Shown in pieces: positions 45,241-54,998 of a stretch of DNA of 64,000 nt (the stretch's first letter is position 1; the number at the start of each line of letters is the position of its first letter). Origin of the DNA: Notospermus geniculatus (lineage: Eukaryota; Nemertea; Pilidiophora; Heteronemertea; Lineidae); NCBI GenBank assembly GCA_002633025.1, contig NMRB01000210.1:332233-396232 (forward strand), in the 5' to 3' direction. The notes beneath the pieces were generated by a model. The model saw only the letters and a list, made by a program, of their open reading frames with translations. It made no database searches and was not told the origin of the DNA. The translations under genes and the position numbers were made by a program.

Positions 45241-45844
45241 TCCTTGTGTAGTTACTCACATTCAGGGCCTTAATTCCGTCTAGTAGTTGAGTGTAGGCCT
45301 ACTTGGCCCCAGTGCACCAAGTTTTGTTGAAGGAAACACTGTTAGTAGAGTACATTTGATTTCTCCAAGCTTGCAATTTCCTCGGAACTGCGTTGACATC
45401 TCCGAAAATGTTCTCGAAATCTAAGCTGAAACGGTCCTGCCAACTCATGACCAACACCATAATCCCCGCCCGAGGAAGATTCCCTGGTGGCCATACGATA
45501 TGTCACACCGAAATCGAATCTCGCCGTCGTCGAGATTGAGTCGTGATATTTGATTATGGGCCACAATATTCCTTTCAGGAGATCGTCAATAGACATTGCC
45601 TGGAGCGTGTAGGACGTGCGTAGCCCCAAAGGGAATATACCCCGCCTTTCAAACTAGTTTTATGGATGAAATGTCAATAAATTATTCAGTTCTGATCCGT
45701 GGCTGATAACGATACGGATAAGATGGGGGTTTGAGGTGTTGAACCAATCAGAGAGACGATTGGGGCAGATATTGGGATGCGATTGTTGATTGCATACATT
45801 CAATTTACACTGTGTACCATGCCAAAGGGTATAAACCCCATTTA
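45241..45844. other. Intronic stretch, no feature seen
   Basis: Minus frames of 95 codons (45342-45629) and 90 codons (45660-45932) have no recognisable motif. Confidence 0.45.
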
Positions 45845-45915
45845 TGATCAGCGGGGCTGAGGTTGGTTGAAGTAATAGCCTCTTGTTGTACCACTGAGCA
45901 CGTGATGGTGTAGAG
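45845..45915 (+). mobile_element. Foldback family 'TGATCAGTGGG..GTAATAGC', truncated copy 4
   Basis: tgatcagcggggctgaggttggttgaagtaatagcc is a good left end, but the right end is missing. The copy stops where the next TA element begins at 45916. Confidence 0.65.
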
Positions 45916-46162
45916 TAATGCCCGTTGTACACGGTAGGATTTTCTTGTACTAAAAATTATATTGTATTTCTATTTCATATTCTTTACTTGTATCTCCTTT
46001 ATTTGTGACCCTCGTATAACATAAAAATTATAAATGGGGCTTAAATGGGTGTTCACAATGCCTTTCAGCAAGGCAATCGGTAGCCTATGACCGAAATCAC
46101 CCTTCATGAGCCTCATTTACAATTTTTAGTACAAAAAAATCCTACCGTGTACAACGGGCATA
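45916..46162. mobile_element. TA-flanked foldback element, ~245 bp
   Basis: TGCCCGTTGTACACGGTAGG near the left end pairs with CCTACCGTGTACAACGGGCA at the right, continuing through attttc.tgtactaaaaatt / aatttttagtacaaaaaaat. TA is present on both outer sides (45916-45917, 46161-46162). No ORF. Confidence 0.8.
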
Positions 46163-46772
46163 CACTCTTAAAAAATTCTTGTCATCGCAACTTGTCTGCG
46201 AATATTGATGAGATGCTTTAGTCAGCCTGACGAATTACGTCATTCATGACACAATTTACTTGTCATGGCGAGTCGCGTCGCACATCTCTGTGACGAGTTC
46301 AGTTTATCCAGTTGACAAGCTCTCTAGTTATGGCGATAAGCTGCAGGTGGCAGGGCATTATTGCGCATGCGCTTCCCTCACATTTATCGCTCAATTTCTT
46401 GAACTCTAAGCATGCTGTCACCATCGTTGCCTCAATAGCCACGAGGGTTTAGGGGTTATGTCTAGTAGTTTATACATTTCGTAGGTCGTAGGTTCGAATC
46501 CCGCCGTAGGCCCTGAAATTTGGGAGAGTTTTTCTTTCATATGTACCTGATATTAGTTCTTGTAACTACCGCATAACGGTCTCTTGGCGCATAATTTTTA
46601 ATTTTTGTGTAGCCTGAATGACGAGATGTAGTTGTTTCAATGATAAGATGTCTCTTTTCTGAGGATGACAAGTTAAAAACTTGTCAATTGACAAGATAGA
46701 CCCTGTCAATTTAAGCATATTCTGAGAACGAGTTCCAGCTTGTCAGTACGACGAGAATTTTTTAAGAGTGTA
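46161..46772. mobile_element. TA-flanked foldback element, ~608 bp, containing a tRNA-like B box
   Basis: CACTCTTAAAAAATTCTTGTC at the left pairs with GACGAGAATTTTTTAAGAGTG at the right, with TA at 46161-46162 and 46771-46772. It shares its left TA with the preceding element. Inside, ggttcgaatcccgcc (46491-46505), preceded by a tagc..ggtttagggg phrase, resembles a tRNA/SINE insertion. No transposase ORF. Confidence 0.75.
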
Positions 46773-47084
46773 AGGCCACATTTCAACTAAAAATTTATGT
46801 AAACGTGCTCTAATGCTTTCATTTACGCGTTACTAAACTCTTGTCAATGAGGTCATCAGTGACATTGTGATCCTGAACCTGGCAGCACCTTGATCACTTG
46901 GATCCCGTACTACCTAGCAAAAAAACGATGTTGGTGATCAGTCCATTACATGAATTCAAAAGAAACAGTTGTTATTGTTATGAAAATGTGGGACGAATGT
47001 AGCAAAACTGCAATTTTGGGAGTCTTAGGGATCCAAGTGGGGAAATCCTCTAACCAATCGCAATTAAACATTTTCTCCTTCAGG
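46773..47084. other. Intronic stretch, no feature seen
   Basis: No recognised element. The two complementary 72- and 73-codon frames at 46946-47171 exist on both strands partly because of the palindrome at 47085. Confidence 0.5.
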
Positions 47085-47166
47085 AAGGGCCAGGGAAAGT
47101 GCCCCTCGAACAATAGCATTTCTATTGTTCCTGTATTGTTCGAGGGACACTTTCTCTGGCCCACCC
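47085..47166. repeat. Palindromic 82-bp foldback
   Basis: gggccagggaaagtgcccctcgaacaatag pairs with ctattgttc...attgttcgagggacactttctctggccc. A short inner repeat of ctattgttc makes two alternative loops possible. Confidence 0.75.
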
Positions 47167-47198
47167 TGTAGAGTCAACAGTGACCATCAGACATTGGG

Positions 47199-47583
47199 TG
47201 ATATGAATAAAAATAAGTAATAACTTTTTCTCCAGTTTTTGAAGTATTTACTGGTGACTATATGAATAAAACAGGAGTAATTACTGTACGTAACTACTTG
47301 TAGCTACTACTAATAAGTATTAGTTAATACTAGTGCAGTAGTTACTCCAAAAACAGTAAATACTGCCGAGGATATGAATAATCAGCAGTATTAATTTCAG
47401 TACAGTGAACCCAGGATCAGACGAGTAAAAACTAGTAGGGCAGAAGTGATTACTTTGCAGTAAATGCAACTGTTTATTCATATGAATTCAAGTGTTCACT
47501 TCTACTTGGAGTAAAAATTTGGAACTAGTTACTTTTACTTTTAGTAACTACTAGCTAGTAGATACTGATTTTTATTCATATCA
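47199..47583. mobile_element. Foldback element with 'atatgaataaa' termini, ~385 bp
   Basis: gatatgaataaaaataagta at the left matches the complement of tactgatttttattcatatc at the right. Internally atatgaata(a) recurs several times (47260, 47373, 47475), alternating with stretches built from gtagttact / agtaattac / actagta permutations. The interior looks like a patchwork of short inverted and direct repeats and has no ORF. Confidence 0.65.
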
Positions 47584-48218
47584 TCTAATATCCAACCTAA
47601 TGTACTTCGGACTAGATAGTTTCCTCTTCCTTATTGTCAATCTCTTCTCCTGATAACCTCTGCTACTAGTCTCCCTGCTGCCAATTCTACCGTTAATTGA
47701 TAACAGACCCTCTCCCCTCGCCATGATGGGCTTCCATGAATGGAATTCCTGGTCATTGACAGACGACACCGTTTGTTTACCCGGATAATCAAGGAATGGA
47801 CCAGTATTAGTTCAGCAATTGTCCAAGCAATGTCAATATTTACTGAAAAAATCTCTGGAGTGGCAGGGCTGCGGCCGAGATGTATGGTGGAGATAGTGCT
47901 ACTGGTCTGCACTCTGATGGACAAGGCAGTGGGCCTACATCTTATCGGTGGAAGTGGGTTGATCGATGAAGCAGGTGTACGCTACATCTGTGCACATGCA
48001 CATAGGCTACATGCAGTAGTACACGATGCAGCCATTACGCCGTCAGTGGGGATTTTTGTTCACGAAGTGACGATATTTTCGCACCAGATCACTTCTTGTC
48101 AAAAGGCTTTATTCAATTAATATTGCACCAACTGGCACGAAATTTCACTAATAATTCATTAATAATTCATTAATAACTCATTGTATGATCTGAACGTCAC
48201 TTCGTGAATCCTGTCGCC
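47584..48218. other. Intronic stretch upstream of the TM exon
   Basis: No exon recognised. At 48148-48180 aataattcattaataattcattaataactca is a short AT-rich tandem. Frames of 126 codons (plus) and 95 codons (minus) lack motifs. Confidence 0.45.
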
Positions 48219-48290
48219 ACCAGGCTTGTTTCTTCCTTTACTTTTCAGGAGCTTAGCTTGTGGTGTGGTGGGGACCAGTGATCGTTTGAA
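48219..48290 (+). promoter_or_regulatory. Decoy / duplicated 3' splice site upstream of the TM exon
   Basis: tttcttcctttacttttcAG|GAGCTtagcttGTGG (AG at 48247-48248) closely resembles the true acceptor region tttcttcctttaccttgttcatttcAG|GAGCTcGTGG at 48465. It lies 217 bases further upstream. Entered in phase 0 it reads ten codons to a TGA, so its use would terminate translation. It may be a local duplication of the acceptor or a regulated poison site. Confidence 0.4.
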
Positions 48291-48465
48291 AACCATTAGA
48301 TTACGGCCCCGTATCAGCTTCTTGTTGAAAGGAATTGTATTGTTCAGGGCTGCAAGTGCAGTGCTGCTGCCACAACAGTACGATACACACATAGTTTTTA
48401 TTTTGATCTTGGCCAATTCCAGCTTTTAACTTCACTAATTTCTTCCTTTACCTTGTTCATTTCAG

Positions 48466-48580
48466 GAGCTCGTGGGAAACAATGCTGAAGAGAGAAACTG
48501 GAAAGGCATTGGAATAGCGCTACTTGTGATTCTTATAGTTTGCTCCTTGGTCGTCACGGCAGTCATTCTCGTCACTCCAC
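48466..48580 (+). CDS. DPP6: Transmembrane exon 2 of DPP6/DPP10-like protein (partial CDS)
   Basis: An internal exon between a good acceptor (ccttgttcatttcAG) and donor (cac|GTAAGT): 38 codons plus one base, phase 0 in and phase 1 out. It reads [20 protein letters not shown], then [18 protein letters not shown]. Vertebrate DPP6 has [20 protein letters not shown] at the same place and DPP10 is close, so the match is at family level; ELVG and the VTxVIL end lean to DPP6. The exon encodes the end of the cytoplasmic tail and the single signal-anchor helix of a type II protein. In vertebrates this helix contacts the Kv4 voltage-sensor domain, and the large extracellular propeller/hydrolase part, catalytically dead in DPP6/10, follows from later exons not in this window. 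It must join an upstream first exon (13730, 24985, perhaps 33482) and an exon 3 entered in phase 1. Confidence 0.93.
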
Positions 48581-48849
48581 GTAAGTTGCCATGGTAGTAA
48601 CGCCAACAATCCCTTATCGTTATTTATTAGGCAGAAACTCCGAATGCACTGCACATTAATCAAGATTAGTTTGGCCATCTGGGTGGCAGAGAGGCTGTCA
48701 GGACAGTTTCTGTTGACACGGAAACATGTGAATCACTCCAGGAATTTTGTGTTTGATAACATTTTTTTATTTTTGAGATTTGCAACGTTGTGTGTTGAAG
48801 AGGAGTGGTATCACACGGATAAAATCTACAGGCGCAGCTCCACGAGGCT
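48581..48849. other. Start of intron 2, no feature seen
   Basis: Follows the GTAAGT donor of the TM exon. No element recognised. Confidence 0.5.
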
Positions 48850-49200
48850 TTCCTGGTGCAAGATGGCTCTCAATGGGCAATTCACCATTGTGGGTTTCTT
48901 AAGGTGCTGCTCCACTTAAGTTTGCTGGCGCGAGTTGGCTCTCAACGGGCAATGCACTAAAGATGCTGCTCCACTTCAGTTTTCTGATGCGAGTTGGCTC
49001 TCAGTGGATAATGCACTTAAGGTGTTGCTCCGCTTAAGTTTTCGTACGCGAATTGGCTCTCAATGGGTAATGCACTTAAGATGCTGCTCCACTCAAGTTT
49101 TCTTATGCGAGTTGGCTCTCAATGGGCAAAGCACTTATGGTGCTGCTCCACTTAAGTTTTCTTATGCGAATTGGCTCTCAATGGGCAATATACGGTGTTG
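48850..49200 (+). repeat. Tandem array, ~59-bp unit, 6 copies
   Basis: Units read close to taaggtgctgctccacttaa, gttttcttatgcgag, ttggctctcaatgggcaatgcac. The family also occurs, reversed, at 23075-23195. It begins about 270 bases after the TM exon donor. Open frames over it are repeat-driven. Confidence 0.85.
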
Positions 49201-50660
49201 AATTCCTTACGACTTACTCAACGACTCAGCACGAACAATTGACCAGTTTTCTAGGCCCGATTTCACAAACACCTCCTATCCTTAACACAAACCACTACTT
49301 ACATTCTGTTCACACCAGCCTCCTGAAAAATATGAAGGTCACTTAATTGCCTGTCAATCATTCATACTGCCAATCAATTAACGACAAACTGTGTTAATAC
49401 ACATACATGTTCATGTACTGCATTACCTATCAACACACTCGCTACTTTAACATCCAAATATTCATATTTGAATAATCATTTCCAAATATCAAAATTTTGA
49501 ATATCCATCGGGGCCTTCCACGTGACAAAATGCCTGTTTCATTCATCGCTCTACAAGCAAATGGACTTCATAACCCGTCAAATTACCACAACTGTGACTT
49601 TAAAAAAGAAGTAGATGAACTGTAATCAACCAAAATGATGGAGTGTCGATCTTATTGGATGTAGAAATTGATTCTTTGAAGTGTTAATCACACGGTTCAT
49701 TTTGGATGGAAATTTATCAACTCACTCTTAGTCGTTGGTGTTAGAACTAAGACGATCATTATATTCTGAAGCAAGTTAAACGCGTCAGGAATTCTGATAA
49801 AATGGTGCCAGGCATGCCAGGCTGTCACTCTATCACTCCATCTCAGCTAAGTGGCCGTTGGTGTAATTTTCCTGCACAAAACATAAGCCATTGGGCAGTC
49901 GGCACCTGTAGGCCTACATTATTATAACCTCCAATTTAAGTCCACCTCAAATAGTTTTCCACATCAAGTGTGAAGATCCTGGCTCGTCGTCGACAGCATA
50001 TTGTATTTTTTTGCCATGCCCGGCGGTTCAGCCGTGCCATATAACTGGATAGAATAAAATTGTTCGTGTACGTCAAATGTAAAGATCCTGGCTCATCGTC
50101 CTAATTAGCATATTATGCAAATTTATTTAAATGGAGCCAATGACATGGTTTCAGTGGAATCGAAGCCATTAAACAGAAAGACGAACAAAGCTCTTCTCGT
50201 TTCTTCACCGACTCTCAATGATCTTGTCTTTTATGTTGAAATCTCTCGACAGGAAATGAGAATATTACTTGTGTTGTCTCCATTCTTCCAGAACAATACC
50301 TCGAGTCGTCCAATCCCCTTATGTGAATTCGATGACGTTCAGTTCGTTGGGGCAATTTCCGCCATTTCTCTTCCATTCTTTCTTTCATTCGGTCTGCCGA
50401 GTCTTTCGAATACTTCTTTCTTTTGAGTTAACTTCTCTTCTTTTATAGCACCACTGTGTCTATTTTATGAAAACTGGAAATCTTCGTGCATTTCATGCAC
50501 AAAACATACATGTCACTGAACAGCTGAATGCAGATTTGTAAATATCATCTCTGCGATTTGTGTTATCATATCTCTGCGAGCCATCCAGTGAACTGAAAAT
50601 AACCTATGAGTGTTACCTCATCATTACGAGGTTCATGTTGGCCACTCGGGTCACATACAT
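49201..50660. other. Intronic stretch
   Basis: A phrase aagtgtgaagatcctggctcgtcgtc / aatgtaaagatcctggctcatcgtc recurs at about 49968 and 50077. A decayed unit of the 'catctctgcgag' family lies at 50525-50660. The 103-codon frame at 50115 has no motif. Confidence 0.45.
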
Positions 50661-50894
50661 TGGCTGATATTTATTAAAAGATAGCAAATGCTTTTACTTC
50701 AAGATTTGTAATACATTTACATTGGGCATAGCTGTGCAAATCTCAAGTAAAAGCATCTGCTAACTTTTATGAATACCAGTCATTGGCTGGCTGGTATTCA
50801 TAAAATTAGCAGATGCTTTTACTTGTAAATGTAAATGTAAATGTATTGCAAAACTTAAAGTAAAAGCATTTGCTACATTTTATGAATATCAGCC
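50661..50894. mobile_element. Foldback family 'AGCAAATGCTTTTACTT', copies 2 and 3 in tandem
   Basis: Copy 2 (about 50661-50780): ggctgatatttattaaaaga..agcaaatgcttttactt to aagtaaaagcatctgct..ttttatgaataccag. Copy 3 (about 50789-50894): ctggtattcataaaattagcagatgcttttactt to aagtaaaagcatttgct..ttttatgaatatcag. The two are back to back, joined by a tcattggctgg spacer. Copy 3 has a gtaaat triplication. Copy 1 is at 33851. Confidence 0.8.
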
Positions 50895-52510
50895 ATTATT
50901 TCCATCTCACTTTACTTTAATTTGTGTGTTTGCTACCTGCTTTTAAAAGGTGGTCATCCATTCAGACTATTAATTGAGTGGGTAATGTTTTGACGGAAAC
51001 AAGGTGATTACTGCTTTTAATAACACGTCCCTGTACTTTACTCAAGTCACGTATCAGCATCTAAAAATCATGCCACTTAAACTGAATCACAGACACAGCT
51101 TGTTTCCAATCGCCATAAAGCATTTAATAGCTTATAAATGAGCAAATGTTTAGAAAAACTGTGAATCCAGTGCCAACTGGTGGAATATACAGGTATATGT
51201 ATATGTATTGAGGCTGAGCCAATGAGTTCTTTGGTTAACAGTCAAATGGCAAGATTGGTGAATGAAAAACTTGTAGACGGTTGAGTGACGTTGAAAAATC
51301 AACCCCTCAACCTCTAATGGTGATGATTCTTTCACTACGCCACCCTGGCAACCATCTTATCGAATGACGATTAAACTGATGAGAATCGAACCCACATCTT
51401 CAGTTGTAACAGGTGCCACACTCTGCACTGTTTCACTTTTTGACAGCTAACGTCTCAGGTGCCAAATGGTAGAAAGTACTGCTGGCATGGCTGTGGCTTT
51501 CAGAACATGTTATTTTCAGCAAATATTTCTGTATACAAACCACGCAATTCACTACGAATTCATCACACATGCCCTGAGAGAGAACAGTGTCTATACAGAG
51601 ACTTGGAACTATTTTGGTATTCAGTTGTGGGTGGTTGCTGGAACCAGGATTTTATTTTCCAAATTATACGCAAATAGACATCCACATTAAAGTATTTTCC
51701 TGTGTACTTGTCTGATTGTTTGGGAAACATCCGTGACAACTTTCCGTTGTGGATTTCAGTCCGTCTGACATGTCACTCGCTGGATGTTAGTACATGCCTC
51801 TATTACCTATCTCACGAAAAAGGATACCTGTACTTCATTCAAATTTGGAACACATTCACTTCATAAAGTTTGTTCATCAACTTGGAATCTTTCCTCTATA
51901 GCTGTATTTAAATTAAGGTACTCTGTGATGGCTTCACATGCTTCCTCAAAATTCGTTCCACCTCTCACTTCATTCTGAGTTTGAACTTGATCTTCGTGTC
52001 ACGTGTTGTATTCTGGGCTTGGGTTCCTGGCTGTGTAGGCCTATTCTCAGTTGAGCCACCGTCATTCTGTTCCAACGTCTCCAAAGTGTATTCTATTTTT
52101 GGTTTCCTCACTGCCCTAAGAAATCCTGCAGCCCCCAGCGTCAATTTCAGCACGGCCTCTAATTTCGCATTCCACGTCACGTTTGTTCAAGTTCCACGTT
52201 TCATCATCATAAACTACAACCAAACCGATTTGTCGCTAAATTACATTTTATAGATCTGCGGGATTTTTTCCATCGTCTCTCGTTTGTGATCAAGTTGATT
52301 GAAAGAATCTCATCGACTGATCTCCTCAGGGGTAATTTGATGACCTGTCAAAAATCGAACCCCATGATTGGCTGGAAGCGACCAGTTTGACACTCAACAT
52401 CGTCCAAGATATAAAATTACAGCATCAAGAATTCGGCAGTTTGAAGAGCAAGTCATACTTAGTGATGATTCTGGTGAATATCTTCATGTTGGTGGTGTTC
52501 TATGCTGCTG
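50895..52510. other. Intronic stretch
   Basis: A minus-strand B-box-like phrase (ggttcgattctcatcag, complement near 51388) hints at a tRNA-derived scrap. Frames of 72-74 codons at 51459-51690 and 90 codons at 51981 are unassigned; none has a family motif I recognise. Confidence 0.45.
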
Positions 52511-52610
52511 TTTTTTAGCTCAGCTGACCAAAGGTCAGCAGAGCTAGTCAAATAACTATTCAGTGGCGTCACGCGTCAGTCCGTCACTCCAGACGTCAAA
52601 CTATGCCCGA
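52511..52610 (+). repeat. 'ttttagctcagctgaccaaaggtcagc' repeat
   Basis: tttttagctcagctgaccaaaggtcagcagagct...gtcagtccgtcactcc is of the 'agctcacctgaccgaaggtcaggtgagct...gtccgtc' kind that I recall as an interspersed repeat of marine invertebrate genomes. The first 35 bases form a palindrome (agctcagctgacc / ggtcagcagagct). Class assignment is from memory. Confidence 0.5.
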
Positions 52611-53549
52611 CGTTTTGTAACCGTAATAGCCAGAGACTCAAAATTTCATCTGAAGGTAGCCCTGGTGAAACTCTACTAGGAAACCAAAAATCGGCCCGTT
52701 TCAACACACACAAATGACACCAGGGGGCGTCATAGGCAAACCATGTTTTGGCCACTAGCTCGCTCCATTGATAAATGACTTGGACAAACTCACCAGCACT
52801 GGGAAGAGGATCAATGGGCACATAATTTACCCCCTCAGAAGATTCTGAAATATTTCACCAGGGGGCGTGGTGTCCAAAAAACCACTTCGGAAGATTTTTA
52901 AAATTTCCCGCACTTCCGAGTGTGACGACAACCTGGCCGAATGCTCTACGAAGGCTATTGTGTTCATAATGGCGGCTGACAGAGAACTATTATTAACATG
53001 AAATATGCCCATGATCATCGTAAAAAATCCCTACGGTCATATGCAATCGCGTCATGAAATAATACCTGAGTGGAAGTTCAGAGTATCTTTAGTCAATAAC
53101 TGAAATTATTTTGCATCAAAACGAAACGATTGGGTTCGAAATATGACGATAAATATCAGGAAAATATCGCTATGATCGAACCGAGCAAACCGAATCTGGG
53201 CTTCGTGCACGTCATTACAAGTCTTCGACTCGGGCTGCTTTCATAGCTTGCTGCCTNTATAGGCTGTCCGTCTTGTCTTGTCAGCAGGAATACACACGAA
53301 GCGTGTATTGGAATCTGACTGTGAAATCCAAGTAGTGTCTGCTCTGAACGAGCCGAATTGGGATTCAGACTTCGTATTTGGAATATGTAGATTCTGATCT
53401 AGTATTTGGAATCTGGTTCTATTCGTATTACATTCTTATTGGCAGTCATTCAAGTTTATAGTTTTAAGGAATATGTCTTTCTGGCTTCAGAATCTGGTTT
53501 GGTGAACAGGACTCTACTATTGATGCAGAGGGAAACCAGAGGACCCATG
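52611..53549. other. Intronic stretch with a single-N join at 53257
   Basis: At 52715-52740 and 52845-52870 caccagggggcgt recurs. One N at 53257; unlike the joins at 32513 and 38095, I see no duplicated sequence on its two sides. Confidence 0.5.
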
Positions 53550-53745
53550 AAAAGTATACGGTGGAGAGGCTCAGCCTTTGAGTCCTTAATGTTTTAGAAT
53601 TGGACCACTGGGAAAAGTATACAGTGGAGAGGCCCAGCCTTTGAGTCGTTCATGTTTTAGAATTGGACCACGGGGGAAAGTATACAGTGGAGAGGGCCAG
53701 CCTTTGAGTCGTTAATGTTTTAGAATTGGACCACTGGGAATTAAC
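53550..53745 (+). repeat. Tandem repeat, ~70-bp unit, 3 copies
   Basis: aaaagtatacagtggagagg, cccagcctttgagtcgttaa and tgttttagaattggaccactggg repeat three times with a few changes. Confidence 0.85.
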
Positions 53746-54609
53746 ACACAGGCTCCATCACCATTCTGTTTTGCTCATAAACCAATAATTCAATATCATT
53801 TCAACTATATCCAATAATGTAGTATTGTTTATCGATCTAGGCCACCGAGTATAAATTAACCATGCATCTTCAAATGTAACTTGGTCTATGGCGGAAATTT
53901 TCCTTTTCATCTTTAAACATAAGCTCATATAACCAACAGAATTTTAGTTATACATTACAGTGAGTGATAACCTGAACTTGACATTTTGGAATTTTGTGAT
54001 TTTTTTTGTTGGGCATTGTTTTTGATGTTGCCATTTTTTTGTTGTGTGGGCCATGTCAACCAATTTCATATTTGTCTTAGAATTTATAAAGGAACACAAT
54101 CAAGTGGCTATAGGATCCTATTATGAATCATAACAAAGTGCTCCGCAGAAAATAACATTTTGCTCCTGTATGGTTAAAAATCATACGACGTTTGCTTCCA
54201 TCTTTCAGTTTAATTATCCTATCAATCCGAATTCAAGTCAAGCCATGCCGATTTATTTTCTCGTGGGGTGAAATTACACTGGTCCTTTAGAAAAGAGTTA
54301 AGAGTTTGTTATTCAGCACAATGGATCTGAAATTGTACCAGAAAATGGAAAACCTTTAACCTATAATATGTAAGCCTAACCTGGTAGGTTTTAAATTTTG
54401 AATGATGATAAACAGGGCATAGATGATGATAAATGATGATATAATACAGTGGTACATTGTGCTGCCTATGAATCAGTGTTTCATCCTTCTAACTAGATGC
54501 CCGTATAAACTGGTAACATCAACTTCTAAAAACTATTCAACCTCATACATGTAGGTATCTAACGTAAAATTTTTGTTGATGGATTTTTTAGTCTTTTGAT
54601 CCAAGTGAC
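53746..54609. other. Intronic stretch, AT-rich
   Basis: No recognised element. Confidence 0.5.
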
Positions 54610-54900
54610 AAATTCAGTTCTTCAAAATGGACATCTACATGAAGTGAGATTGACCTTCTATGACCTTTGACCTTCAAAATCTTGAAGGAGGTCAATAAAC
54701 TTCAATTCTTAGTGGCTGATACATCTCTTGGAATCTGATTGGCTAGATTTCAACCTGCGACGTCTAAGTGATCTTCAAATTTTTAAGGAGTGCTTACTAG
54801 TATTACAGTTCCCAACACTGGATATCTGTCGTGCAATCTGATTGGCTACATTTTTGACATGACCTTCAAGTGACCTTCATATGTCCGGAATGATACACAA
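54610..54900. repeat. Degenerate ~130-bp duplication rich in tgacctt
   Basis: tggaatctgattggctagattt / tgcaatctgattggctacattt, with flanking gaccttc and aaatcttgaagg / aaatttttaagg phrases, marks two diverged copies. It lies immediately upstream of the alternative first exon at 54980 and may include its promoter region. Confidence 0.5.
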
Positions 54901-54953
54901 ACTAACCGACTAAAACTTGAAATGGAACAAAACTGGATACTAATTTACTAAAC

Positions 54954-54998
54954 ATGGAAAACCCGGACAAATCGACACCATGGGCAGGAGGGTCTTAG
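54954..54998 (+). other. Upstream ORF overlapping the 54980 start codon
   Basis: ATG GAA AAC CCG ... runs 14 codons (MENPDKSTPWAGGS) to a TAG at 54996, crossing the main ATG at 54980 in another frame. A second short upstream ORF lies at 54922-54951. If both are in the 5' UTR they could lower translation of the main frame. They depend on where transcription starts. Confidence 0.4.

Noticed and set aside
46441-46515. tRNA gene with ggttcgaatcccgcc
   Set aside because: No pairing acceptor stem or proper anticodon arm; it lies inside a foldback element and fits a SINE scrap.
51459-51690. Overlapping 72- and 74-codon plus frames
   Set aside because: No motif and no bounding splice sites of quality; two frames open at once suggests chance.
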